Source of the DNA: Geminicoccus roseus DSM 18922
Lineage (GTDB): Bacteria; Pseudomonadota; Alphaproteobacteria; Geminicoccales; Geminicoccaceae
Direction of reading: 5' to 3'
DNA length: 64,000 nucleotides
Assembly (NCBI RefSeq): GCF_000427665.1
Contig: NZ_KE386572.1
Location: forward strand, 3,248,196-3,312,195
Made by a program: the position numbers and the translations under genes. The notes under the pieces are model-generated. The model saw only the letters and a program-made list of their open reading frames with translations, ran no database searches and was not told the DNA's origin. Shown here piece after piece: positions 25,136 through 32,733 of this stretch. Within the stretch, counting starts at the first letter, position 1, and the number at the start of each line of letters is the position of its first letter.

Positions 25136-25483
25136 CTACGCCCGCGCTTCCGTCCTCTCCGCCAGCGACAGCACCTGGCGGAGCAGGCCCGGGAAGCGCT
25201 CGTCGAGTTCGGGCCGCAGGCTCACGAAGCAGCGGGTGCCGTCCGCCTTGCTGGCGAGGATGCCGGCCTCGCGCAGCACCTTCATGTGATGGCTGAGCGT
25301 CGACTTGGCGATCGGCAGGTCGAACTCGCCGCAGGTCCGGGGGCCGCCCTCGGCCAGGATCGACACGATCTGCAGGCGCACCGGATCCGACAGCGCGCCC
25401 AGCACGTCGGTGAGGCCGACCGCATCAAGGGCAGGATGGAACGGTTGCTTCAAGCGGTGAGCCTCCCCATGTTCGTTGTTCAT
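25136..25483 (-). CDS. ArsR-family transcriptional regulator
   Basis: A 115-residue winged helix (HTH_20/HTH_5): LGALSDPVRLQIVSILAEGG, then the recognition helix IAKSTLSHHMKVLREAGI and the wing GTRCFVSL. One Cys (RTCGEF) near the helix could act as a thiol sensor. The start at ATG 25483 lies against a TCGAA-C-TTCGA palindrome. It is divergent from an ene-reductase gene, a common pairing in which the regulator senses electrophiles or quinones and controls the reductase. Confidence 0.85.
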   Translation of the reverse strand: MNNEHGEAHRLKQPFHPALDAVGLTDVLGALSDPVRLQIVSILAEGGPRTCGEFDLPIAKSTLSHHMKVLREAGILASKADGTRCFVSLRPELDERFPGLLRQVLSLAERTEARA

Positions 25484-25493
25484 CGAACTTCGA
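25483..25493. promoter_or_regulatory. Candidate ArsR-type operator
   Basis: TCGAA-C-TTCGA is a perfect 11-bp palindrome at the start of the ArsR gene, about 95 nt upstream of the ene-reductase. Its place suggests autoregulation and joint control of both genes. Confidence 0.4.
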
Positions 25494-25587
25494 AAGATGG
25501 CGCAGGGGACAGGCCGGACAAGTGTCGGCAGTCCATCTTCCCATCGCCCGAGGATGACCCTGGCATCCGCCAGGACGGAGAACAATG

Positions 25588-26649
25588 ATGGATCTGCCGA
25601 TGCCCAATCTGTTCGACCCGATGAAGGTCGGAGATCTGCGCCTCCCCAACCGGATCTGGATGGCGCCGCTGACCCGCTCCCGCGCGGGCGAGGTGCGCGT
25701 GCCCAACGCCCTGATGCGCGACTATTACGTCCAGCGCGCCTCGGCTGGCCTGATCCTGTCCGAGGCGACCTCGGTGACGCCCACGGGCGTGGGCTATGCC
25801 GACACCCCCGGCATCTGGTCAACGGAGCAGGTCGAGGGCTGGAAGCAGATCACGGACGCGGTGCACGCGGCCGGCGGCCGGATGTTCCTGCAGCTCTGGC
25901 ATGTCGGCCGGATCTCCGACCCGGTCTTCCTGGACGGCGAGCTGCCGGTCGCACCCAGCGCCGTGGCGGCCAAGGGCCATGTCAGCCTGGTCCGGCCGAA
26001 GCGCCCCTACCCGACGCCGCGCGCCCTCGGGCTGGACGAGATCCCGGGCGTGGTCGCGGCCTATCGCAAGGGTGCGGAGAACGCGCAGGCCGCCGGCTTC
26101 GACGGCGTGGAGATCCACGGCGCCAATGGCTACCTGCTCGACCAGTTCCTCCAGGACGGCAGCAACCATCGCACCGACGAGTATGGCGGCTCGATCGAGA
26201 ACCGTGCCCGGCTGATGCTGGAGGTCACCGACGCGGCGATCTCGGTCTGGGGTGCGGACCGGGTCGGCATGCACCTGGCGCCGCGCGGCGACAGCCATGA
26301 CATGGGCGACAGCGACCTCGCCGCCACGTTCGGCCATGTCGCCAGCGAGCTCGGCAAGCGCAGGATCGCGTTCATCTGCGCCCGCGAGCGCCTGGAGGAG
26401 CCGCGCCTGGGGCCGGCCCTGAAGAAGGCGTTCGGCGGGGTCTATGTCGCCAACGAAGGCTTCGACCAGGCAGCGGCCGACGAGGTGCTGGCCAGGGGCG
26501 AGGCGGACGCGGTGGCGTTCGGCAAGCTGTTCATCGCCAATCCCGACCTGCCCAGGCGCTTTGCCGAGAACCTGCCGCTCAACGCATGGGACGCCGAGAC
26601 GTTCTACGCGCCCGGCCCCAAGGGCTACACGGACTATCCCGCGATCTGA
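25588..26649 (+). CDS. Old Yellow Enzyme family ene-reductase
   Basis: A 353-residue FMN-dependent alkene reductase (PF00724) of the NemA type. It shows NRIWMAPLTRSRAG, the FMN region LILSEATSVTPTGVGY, the substrate-anchoring pair in GVEIHGANGYLLDQF (His/Asn), the HRTDEYGGSIENR block and a late AFGKLFIANPDL. It reduces activated C=C bonds or nitro groups with NAD(P)H. ATG 25588 has GGAG at a better spacing (7 nt) than ATG 25585. It is divergent from and probably controlled by the ArsR gene. Confidence 0.9.
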   Translation: MDLPMPNLFDPMKVGDLRLPNRIWMAPLTRSRAGEVRVPNALMRDYYVQRASAGLILSEATSVTPTGVGYADTPGIWSTEQVEGWKQITDAVHAAGGRMFLQLWHVGRISDPVFLDGELPVAPSAVAAKGHVSLVRPKRPYPTPRALGLDEIPGVVAAYRKGAENAQAAGFDGVEIHGANGYLLDQFLQDGSNHRTDEYGGSIENRARLMLEVTDAAISVWGADRVGMHLAPRGDSHDMGDSDLAATFGHVASELGKRRIAFICARERLEEPRLGPALKKAFGGVYVANEGFDQAAADEVLARGEADAVAFGKLFIANPDLPRRFAENLPLNAWDAETFYAPGPKGYTDYPAI

Positions 26650-26745
26650 GGCCGGCGCCGTTCGTGACGGCGAGCAGGGCCTGGACCGGATGGCAGGATC
26701 GTGATGCGCGCGTTCGGCGGAGGCGACCCGTCGAACGCGCGACCG

Positions 26746-27783
26746 TCAGTTGATCGTGATCGGGCGGGGCATCGCCAGGGCGTTGTTGCCCTCGCGGTCT
26801 TCCGCATGCTGGGCGTCCCGGTCGAGGATGAAGCCCAGCCAGTAGCGGCCAGGGGACACGTTGCCCGGGATCGCCAATGTCCTCGAGAAGGTGACGCTGA
26901 CGCCCGGGTCGGCCCAGGCACCGGTGTTGGTTCCAAGCAGGCGGTCGCCGGTGCTGATGATGTCGTTGGTCGACAGGTAGAAGCCGATGTTGAACGTCCG
27001 CCGCGACGTGCTGAAATTGTGGAACGTCTGCTCCATGACGGCCGTCGCCCCCCGGACGGCGGCGAGGGAGCTGGAGGTGAGGCCCGAGGTGCCGGCGCCG
27101 GTCCGCTTGAAGTCGGAGGCCGCAAGGTCGACCTCGGTGGTGCCGTCCGGATAAAGGAAGCGCGCGCCGGCCCGGTCGTCGGCCAGCGGATCCCACTCCT
27201 TACCGTACCCCACAGGCCCGCTGTTCGGGTAGAACGAGTTCAGCGTGGCGAGCCAGCGGTCCTCGTGGTTCAGCCCGAGGGAATGGCCGAGCTCGTGCAG
27301 CGCCACGCTCTCGAAGCTGTAGGGCGAGCCCAGGCTGTCATAGCTGAGCGGCGACGTGGTCCAGCTGTAGTTGAGGTTGAAGCCGATATCGGTCTCGATG
27401 ATGTTCCGGCTGGAGCATTGCCAGCGGAAGAAGGTGACGGCCAAAGCCGTGCCGAGGTTGCGGGCGAAGTAGATCTCGGTGACGCCGTTGGTGTTGCTGT
27501 AGGTGCCGTCGGTGTCGCGCAGGAAATAGAAGTTGAAGCCCGAGCCCTTGACGTTGTTCCAGCGCGCCATCGCGTTCTGGAACCGGATGTCCCAGACGCT
27601 GCCCGGGGGCAGGGAGACGGTGTTGATCGACAGATTGGTCCAGCCGCGCTGCCACTTGACCGGCACCCCGCTGCAGGTGGTGTAGGCATAGGCCTGGGCG
27701 GCGGAAGCACCGAAGGTCATCAGCGGGACGATGGCAAGCGCGCCCAGCATGGACCGGCGCCAGGAAGCTGTCATGGTCGACAT
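26746..27783 (-). CDS. Secreted matrixin-like zinc metalloprotease
   Basis: 345 residues with a Sec signal (residues about 10-30, cleavage AQA), the zinc motif HELGHSLGLNHE (HExxHxxGxxH) around residue 171, and the peptidase M10 surroundings (MARWNNV, VTEIYFARNL). After it, DPLADDRAGARFLYP occupies the Met-turn region with no obvious Met. A C-terminal about 110-residue beta-rich domain resembles CARDB/Big-type adhesion modules. ATG 27783 has AGGAG upstream. It is exported, with cysteine pairs (CSG, QCSS). It follows a second exported protein by 48 nt, an operon partner that may control or anchor it. Confidence 0.85.
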   Translation of the reverse strand: MSTMTASWRRSMLGALAIVPLMTFGASAAQAYAYTTCSGVPVKWQRGWTNLSINTVSLPPGSVWDIRFQNAMARWNNVKGSGFNFYFLRDTDGTYSNTNGVTEIYFARNLGTALAVTFFRWQCSSRNIIETDIGFNLNYSWTTSPLSYDSLGSPYSFESVALHELGHSLGLNHEDRWLATLNSFYPNSGPVGYGKEWDPLADDRAGARFLYPDGTTEVDLAASDFKRTGAGTSGLTSSSLAAVRGATAVMEQTFHNFSTSRRTFNIGFYLSTNDIISTGDRLLGTNTGAWADPGVSVTFSRTLAIPGNVSPGRYWLGFILDRDAQHAEDREGNNALAMPRPITIN

Positions 27784-27831
27784 GGCGGATCTCCTCGGAA
27801 CGGCGTCCCGAAGGGGGTGGCGAGGCAGGAG

Positions 27832-28725
27832 CTACGGGTTGGCCGGCTGGTTTCCGGGACCGGCCGGAACGTTGCCGGGCTCTTCCGAGGCAAGGGGCGC
27901 CTTGATCCCGCCGCCGCGCTCCCGCCCGGGCTCCTTCAGGGTCGAGGCGGCGAGGCCGGGCCGCTGTACGGGCTGCTGCATTGCGGCGCCGACCGGCACC
28001 GAATGGAGCGCCGCCTGGGCCTGGCGCGGGGCGCTCAGCGCCGCCTGCCGCGCCGCCTGCCGGATCGCTTGCACGAACTCGCCGTAGCTCACCGGCTCGT
28101 CCGCCTGGGTGGATGCCTGGGCCGCACTGGGCGCCGATAGCGCCGGGGATCCCGCCTGGCTGCCGCCCGAGCCGGCGGCGGAGCGGGCCGTGCCGGGTCC
28201 CGGGGCAGCCGGTGCCGCCGCCGGGTCGATGATCTCGGCCTCGAACGCGTGGCGCTGCTCCTTCTCGATCCGCCCGCCTTCCACCTCGAGCAGCCGGTTG
28301 CCGACGCTGTCGGCGACCACCCGCTGCCCGTCGTCCGGCACCACCTGGAACAGGCCCTGCTCCCAGCCGACCAGGGGGACGATCCGGGTGCCGTTGCCGG
28401 CCACGAAGGCGATCACCCGTTGCCCCGGCTGGAAGGACGGCGCGCCCACCAGCTTCAAGGTCTCCCCGCCGGCGGACCCGCCCATCAGCATGAGGGTGAA
28501 GCGGTCCTGGCCGTAGCTTCCGGCATGGACCCGCAGGTCGCCCAGCGTGACATAGGTGAAGATCCCGCCATCGCCGCTCGTCCCGGAGGTGACCGATGCC
28601 ACCGTGCCCTCCACGACGCCATCCGCGCCGCGGACCAGCGCGTTCAGATCCAGATAGGGCAGTGTCGTCGCCTGCGCCTGCGCGGCCAGGAACAGACCAC
28701 CCAGGAACGCCACAGTTCTCACCAT
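27832..28725 (-). CDS. Exported protein of unknown function, protease partner
   Basis: A 297-residue exported protein with a Sec signal (MVRTVAFLGGLFLAAQAQA). The N-terminal about 150 residues form a beta-rich domain (VRGADGVVEGTVASVTSG, FQPGQRVIAFVAGNGT) seen as a companion of bacterial matrixins. The C-terminal about 130 residues are low-complexity Ala/Pro/Gln, probably disordered. ATG 28725 has GGAG 8 nt upstream, better than the ATG at 28731. Transcribed ahead of the protease gene, it might be an inhibitor, carrier or activator; nothing in the sequence decides this. Confidence 0.7.
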   Translation of the reverse strand: MVRTVAFLGGLFLAAQAQATTLPYLDLNALVRGADGVVEGTVASVTSGTSGDGGIFTYVTLGDLRVHAGSYGQDRFTLMLMGGSAGGETLKLVGAPSFQPGQRVIAFVAGNGTRIVPLVGWEQGLFQVVPDDGQRVVADSVGNRLLEVEGGRIEKEQRHAFEAEIIDPAAAPAAPGPGTARSAAGSGGSQAGSPALSAPSAAQASTQADEPVSYGEFVQAIRQAARQAALSAPRQAQAALHSVPVGAAMQQPVQRPGLAASTLKEPGRERGGGIKAPLASEEPGNVPAGPGNQPANP

Positions 28726-28731
28726 AGGCAT

Positions 28732-29238
28732 GGCTCCGGCCAGGCGATGCCGATCCTGCCGAGGCGGCAGGATGAGCTCGCTGCTTCAACGGCGGACAAT
28801 GATGCCGGCCCTCGCGACGGAGGAGGCCGGGCCATCCCGGGGACAGCCTGTCTCGCCCGCAATCAAGATCACGAGGGCCGGCGAACAGAATAGCACACCA
28901 AGTGCCATTTCAGCAATATTATAGTATCGGTGTCTATTTATTCGAGATGTCGATCGAAATCAGATGTCGATCAAGATGGTTTGTGATGAGGCAATGTATG
29001 TGGCTGGTTCGTCTCTAAAGATGCCGTGCCGGATGGTGGTGGCCCGTCGTCTCGGAGGGGCCATGTCCGGTTGGGCGGTGTTGCTGAGACGTTTTTGGCC
29101 GGCCCTTCCCGGATTGCGCCCTGGCGATCGGCCTGCGCGCCTTGCGCCATTGCGGCGAAGACGGCTTCGGCCGCTGTTTCATCATCCGGGGGCCGCGGAA
29201 ACGGCCCACACCGCGGATCGGTGGCCGCCGCCTCGGGA
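28732..29238. other. Intergenic region, no gene recognised
   Basis: 28880-29010 is AT-rich and probably holds the promoter of the exported-protein/metalloprotease pair. 29010-29238 is GC-rich; frames in it lack family motifs, a plausible start and the codon pattern of the neighbours. Confidence 0.5.
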
Positions 29239-30153
29239 TCAGGAGCCGCGGGCGGAGAGGCGTGGCCCAGCTGGCCGGCCGGGGGCGGCGCGGCTGGCCT
29301 GCCACGAGCCTGCCGCGGCCAGCGCCGCGGCGGCGAGGCCGGCCGCCAGCACCCACCAGGCCGGGCGGATGCTGTAGGCGAACTCGAGATTGGCACCGAG
29401 CACCGCGCCCATCGGAGCGCCGCGGTAGAGCCCGTACCAAAGCGCCTCGATCCCGGCGCAGAGCAGCGCCGACGCAACCGCCAGGCTCGCCAGCCGCCAG
29501 GGCGCCGGCTGCCAGCGGCGCACCATCAGGCGGTAGCCCATCAGAAACAGGAAGAACCCGGTCAGCAGCACCGGCTCGGTGACGTCGACCTTGGACTGAA
29601 TGAAGAAATGCACCAGGCCCAGCACCGCCAGCACGTAGACCGAGCGGTGCAGCGTCTGCCACCGGCGGCCCATCCGGCGGACCATGGCGTCGGTGGAGGT
29701 GACGCCCAGCGCCGCCAGGCCCAGCAGCGCCACGAAGCCGATGGTCAGGTAGAAGCGCAGCACGATCTCGGAGGCGACCTTCACCAGGTCGAACTGCTGG
29801 TCGACCACGTAGAGCGCCAGGTGCGCCAGCGCGTAGGCCAGCGCCGCCACGCCCACCATCCGCCGCACCAGCATCAGCCTGGGCCAGTTCAGGAGGCGGC
29901 GCAGCGGCGAGATGCACAAGGAGGCCAGCAGGAGGCGGATCGCCCAGCTGCCGGTCTGGTGGATCGCTTCCTCCAGCGGGCGCGGCTGCAGGCCCGTGGT
30001 GGCCCACAGCCAGATCACCCAGAGGGCGGGCAGGGCCACCAGTGCCAGGCAGGTAGCCTTGAGGGGGGAGAACCGCCCGGCCCGGTCGAGCCAGGGCAGC
30101 TTTTGGGAGAAGGATCGCTCGGCCATGCGCTCCATTACGCCCGATCGGGCCAT
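29239..30153 (-). CDS. msrQ: MsrQ-like haem-binding membrane subunit
   Basis: A 304-residue (longest reading) inner-membrane b-haem protein of the ferric-reductase-like family (PF01794). Six or so helices carry the expected histidines: YALAHLALYV, WQTLHRSVYVLAVLGLVHFF. MsrQ passes electrons to the periplasmic methionine-sulfoxide reductase MsrP. No msrP lies beside it, which is unusual, so MsrP is elsewhere or the partner differs. Met codons at 30135 and 30126 are alternative starts. The C-terminal about 40 residues are Ala/Pro/Arg-rich. Confidence 0.85.
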   Translation of the reverse strand: MARSGVMERMAERSFSQKLPWLDRAGRFSPLKATCLALVALPALWVIWLWATTGLQPRPLEEAIHQTGSWAIRLLLASLCISPLRRLLNWPRLMLVRRMVGVAALAYALAHLALYVVDQQFDLVKVASEIVLRFYLTIGFVALLGLAALGVTSTDAMVRRMGRRWQTLHRSVYVLAVLGLVHFFIQSKVDVTEPVLLTGFFLFLMGYRLMVRRWQPAPWRLASLAVASALLCAGIEALWYGLYRGAPMGAVLGANLEFAYSIRPAWWVLAAGLAAAALAAAGSWQASRAAPGRPAGPRLSARGS

Positions 30154-30169
30154 CCGGTTTCAACATCCG

Positions 30170-30823
30170 TCAGCGCGCCGCCCAGACCAGGCCGCGGCGG
30201 AGGATGGTCTGCATCTGCGGGACGGCAAACTCCGAGGCGGCGTGCCCGAGCGAGGAGTAGAACACCCGGCCCCGGTCGTAGCGGTGCTTCCAGACCACCG
30301 GCATGACCACCCCGTCGATCCAGGAGGCGTGCTCGCCGGTGAACCTGGTGGTGGCGAGGACTTCCACCGCCGGGTCGACATGCAGGTAGTACTGCTCGGA
30401 GTGGTAGTCGAAGTCCTCGATGCCGGCCATGACCGGGTCGTCGGGTCGGGTGACGTTGACGCGGTAGTCGATGATGTTGCCCGGATGGGCGACCCACTGG
30501 CCGCCGCACATGAACTGGTAGGCGGGGGCCTGGCGGAACGCGTCGGCCATCCCGCCATGGTAGCCGCCAAGACCCACGCCGCCGGCGATCGCCCGGCACA
30601 AATTGTCGAGTTCCTCCTTCTCGATGGTCGACATGCTGCAGATCGGCACGATCAGGTCGAGATCGTGGAGGCCGGGGTCGGCGAAGGCACGGGTGGTGTC
30701 CTCGATCGACACCTCGAACCCTTCCTCCTGCAGCATCGCGCCCACGATCTCCGCACCCTTGTCCGGCTCGTGCCCGGCCCAGCCGCCCCAGACCACCAGC
30801 GCCCGCTTCCTGTTGCTCGCCAT
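30170..30823 (-). CDS. ThuA-like glutamine-amidotransferase-fold protein
   Basis: 217 residues of the ThuA family (PF06283), named from trehalose use in rhizobia. It has VVWGGWAGHEPDKGAEIV at the start, the GGYHGGMADAF elbow, HPGNIIDYRVNV and VFYSSLGHAASEF. A class I amidotransferase fold is expected, but the nucleophilic Cys is not present, as usual for this family, so its chemistry is unclear. ATG 30823 has AGGAGAGG upstream. Many homologues accompany Gfo/Idh/MocA sugar genes; here it is alone. Confidence 0.83.
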   Translation of the reverse strand: MASNRKRALVVWGGWAGHEPDKGAEIVGAMLQEEGFEVSIEDTTRAFADPGLHDLDLIVPICSMSTIEKEELDNLCRAIAGGVGLGGYHGGMADAFRQAPAYQFMCGGQWVAHPGNIIDYRVNVTRPDDPVMAGIEDFDYHSEQYYLHVDPAVEVLATTRFTGEHASWIDGVVMPVVWKHRYDRGRVFYSSLGHAASEFAVPQMQTILRRGLVWAAR

Positions 30824-31056
30824 CCTGCCTCTCCTGTTCAGCCGGGCCCGCCGATCGAAGGCCTCCGGCGTCTCCAACGGCGACAGCATGGATGCCTGGG
30901 GGCTCGGGGTCATGCCCCCGCTGACATCGAGTTCATCCCGGGCGGGCTGGCGGCCGGCGCGGTCGAGGGCTGGCGCCGTCGCCGAGGGGGCGATTGCCTG
31001 CGGCACCGCCCTGGCACATGTTCCTGGAAGGGCAGGGCCAATAGGCGGAGGAACAG

Positions 31057-31632
31057 GTGGCAGCGAATGCTTTGGAGGCACGGCGCCAGGCGGCGCTGGC
31101 GCGGGAAAAGATCCGCCGCTACGACATCGTCAGCATCGTCCTGCATTGGCTGACCGTGCTGCTGGTGCTGGTCCAGATCGTTGCCGGGCTGGTGATGACC
31201 GACCTGGAGCGCGGCACGACCCAGGACGTCCTCTACTATACCCACAAGTCCGTGGGCATCGCCGTGCTGCTGGTGGTGCTGCTGCGGCTGCTCTGGCGGA
31301 TCGGCCATCCCTGGCCGCCTTTGCCGCCGGACACGCCCAGCGCCCAGGCGGGACTGGCGCGGCTCAACCACCTGCTGCTCTACGTGATGCTGCTGGTGAT
31401 GCCGATCAGCGGGTTCGTGTTCACCGCGGCCGGCGGCTATCCGGTGCCGTTCTTCGGGCTGGTCGACCTGACCGGCGTGATCGCGAAGAACCCGGACCTG
31501 GCCAAGACCGCGCAGTGGGTGCACCTCAGTGCACAGTGGGTCGTCTACGCCCTGGTGGCGCTGCACGTCCTGGGCGCGCTCTACCATCTGGTGGTGCGCA
31601 AGGACGGGGTGTTCCAGCGGATGTGGCCGTAA
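31057..31632 (+). CDS. Cytochrome b561-family protein
   Basis: A 191-residue di-haem membrane protein (PF01292) with four helices. Candidate haem ligands lie in IVLHWLTVLL, YYTHKSVGIAV, LHVLGALYHL and WVHLSAQW. It would move electrons between quinol and a periplasmic acceptor. The GTG start at 31057 is preceded by GGAGGAA. It faces fdsD tail-to-tail, with a shared terminator between them. Confidence 0.9.
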   Translation: MAANALEARRQAALAREKIRRYDIVSIVLHWLTVLLVLVQIVAGLVMTDLERGTTQDVLYYTHKSVGIAVLLVVLLRLLWRIGHPWPPLPPDTPSAQAGLARLNHLLLYVMLLVMPISGFVFTAAGGYPVPFFGLVDLTGVIAKNPDLAKTAQWVHLSAQWVVYALVALHVLGALYHLVVRKDGVFQRMWP

Positions 31633-31640
31633 CGGGCAAG

Positions 31641-31657
31641 GCGGGGGCGACCCCCGC
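31641..31657. terminator. Bidirectional terminator hairpin
   Basis: GCGGGGG-CGA-CCCCCGC, perfect 7-bp arms, lies between the convergent cytochrome b561 and fdsD stops. It can serve both transcripts. Confidence 0.6.
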
Positions 31658-31660
31658 GGG

Positions 31661-31891
31661 TCAGGCGGCCCGGGTCGGGGCTTCGCCGGCCAGGAGCCGC
31701 ACCGCCGCCAGGGCCACCGGGTCCAGGCCTTCGCCGCCGGCCTCGACATGGGCGGCGATCGCCTGGCGCATCCGCGGGTCCCAGAACGAGCGGATATGGT
31801 CCGCGGTGGCGCGGGCGGCCTGATCGCCCGGCTGGGTGGCGAAGAAGGTGGCGATCTGGTTGGCCATCTTCACCAGACGGTTCTGGTCCAT
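31661..31891 (-). CDS. fdsD: Formate dehydrogenase delta subunit
   Basis: A 76-residue protein of the FdsD family (PF11390): LVKMANQIATFFATQP and HIRSFWDPRMRQAI are its hallmarks. FdsD is a small helical subunit that helps insert the molybdenum cofactor and stabilises the FdsGBAD complex. Its ATG at 31891 overlaps the fdhD stop (TGATG), making it the last gene of the operon. Confidence 0.92.
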   Translation of the reverse strand: MDQNRLVKMANQIATFFATQPGDQAARATADHIRSFWDPRMRQAIAAHVEAGGEGLDPVALAAVRLLAGEAPTRAA

Positions 31892-32733
31892 CACAGGGTG
31901 ATCCGCTGCTCGTGGGTGTAGACGTTGAATCCGGACGGCCTGGCGAAGCCGATCAGGGTCAGGCCGGCGGCGTCGGCCAGTTCCACCGCCAGGGTGGTGG
32001 GTGCGGAGATCGCCACCACCACCGGGAAACCCGCCAGCGCCGCCTTCTGCACCATCTCGGTGCTGCAGCGGCTGGTGAGCAGCAGGAAGCCGTCGGCGGC
32101 CAGCAAACCCGCCCTGGCCATCGCCCCGGTCAGCTTGTCCAGGGCGTTGTGCCGGCCGACATCCTCGCGCAGCAGCACGACCCGGCCGTCGCGGTCGGCA
32201 AAGGCCGCGGCATGGGCGGCGCCGGTCTGGTGGTTGACCGCCTGGTGCTCGGGCAGGGCGGCCAGGGCCTGTTGGACGACCGACCCCGGAATGGAGGGGG
32301 AGGGCGGCAGCGCCGGCAGGGCGCGCAGGGCGCGCTCGATGCTGAGGATGCCGCACATGCCGCACGACGTGCCGGCGGTGACGTTGCGTCGCCTGTCCAG
32401 CAGCGCGTCCATCCGCCGTGCCGGGATGGTCAGCCGGATCTCGACGCCCAGCACCACGTCCTCGACCGTGATCGCGGAGATCTCCTGGGCATCCGCGACG
32501 ATCCCCTCGGCGAGCGTGAAGCCGACCGCGAAATCCTCCAGATGCTCCGGGGTGGTCATCATCACGGCGAAGGAATCGCCGTTATAGACCAGGGCGGTGG
32601 CGCACTCGCCGGCGATGGTCTCGATCCGCTCGACGAACCGGCCGTCCTGGTAGCGGCGCACCGCCCGCGAGGGCGCGACCGGGTGGCCGCGCCGGCGCCG
32701 GCGGGCGGTCGGCTCCAGGACCGGTTCGCTCAC
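31891..32733 (-). CDS. fdhD: Formate dehydrogenase accessory sulfurtransferase
   Basis: A 280-residue FdhD protein (PF02634). It passes sulfur from the IscS desulfurase to the Mo-bis-MGD cofactor of formate dehydrogenase. The functional cysteines are in GTSCGMCG; LREDVGRHNALDKL and LTSRCSTEMVQKA are family blocks. GTG 32733 overlaps the fdsA stop (GTGA). Positioned between fdsA and fdsD, it gives the operon its own cofactor-maturation step. Confidence 0.94.
   Translation of the reverse strand: MSEPVLEPTARRRRRGHPVAPSRAVRRYQDGRFVERIETIAGECATALVYNGDSFAVMMTTPEHLEDFAVGFTLAEGIVADAQEISAITVEDVVLGVEIRLTIPARRMDALLDRRRNVTAGTSCGMCGILSIERALRALPALPPSPSIPGSVVQQALAALPEHQAVNHQTGAAHAAAFADRDGRVVLLREDVGRHNALDKLTGAMARAGLLAADGFLLLTSRCSTEMVQKAALAGFPVVVAISAPTTLAVELADAAGLTLIGFARPSGFNVYTHEQRITL

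Noticed and set aside
28964-29377. Plus-strand open frame of 137 codons before msrQ
   Set aside because: Arg/Pro-rich composition, overlap with the 3' end of msrQ on the other strand, no motifs or ribosome site.
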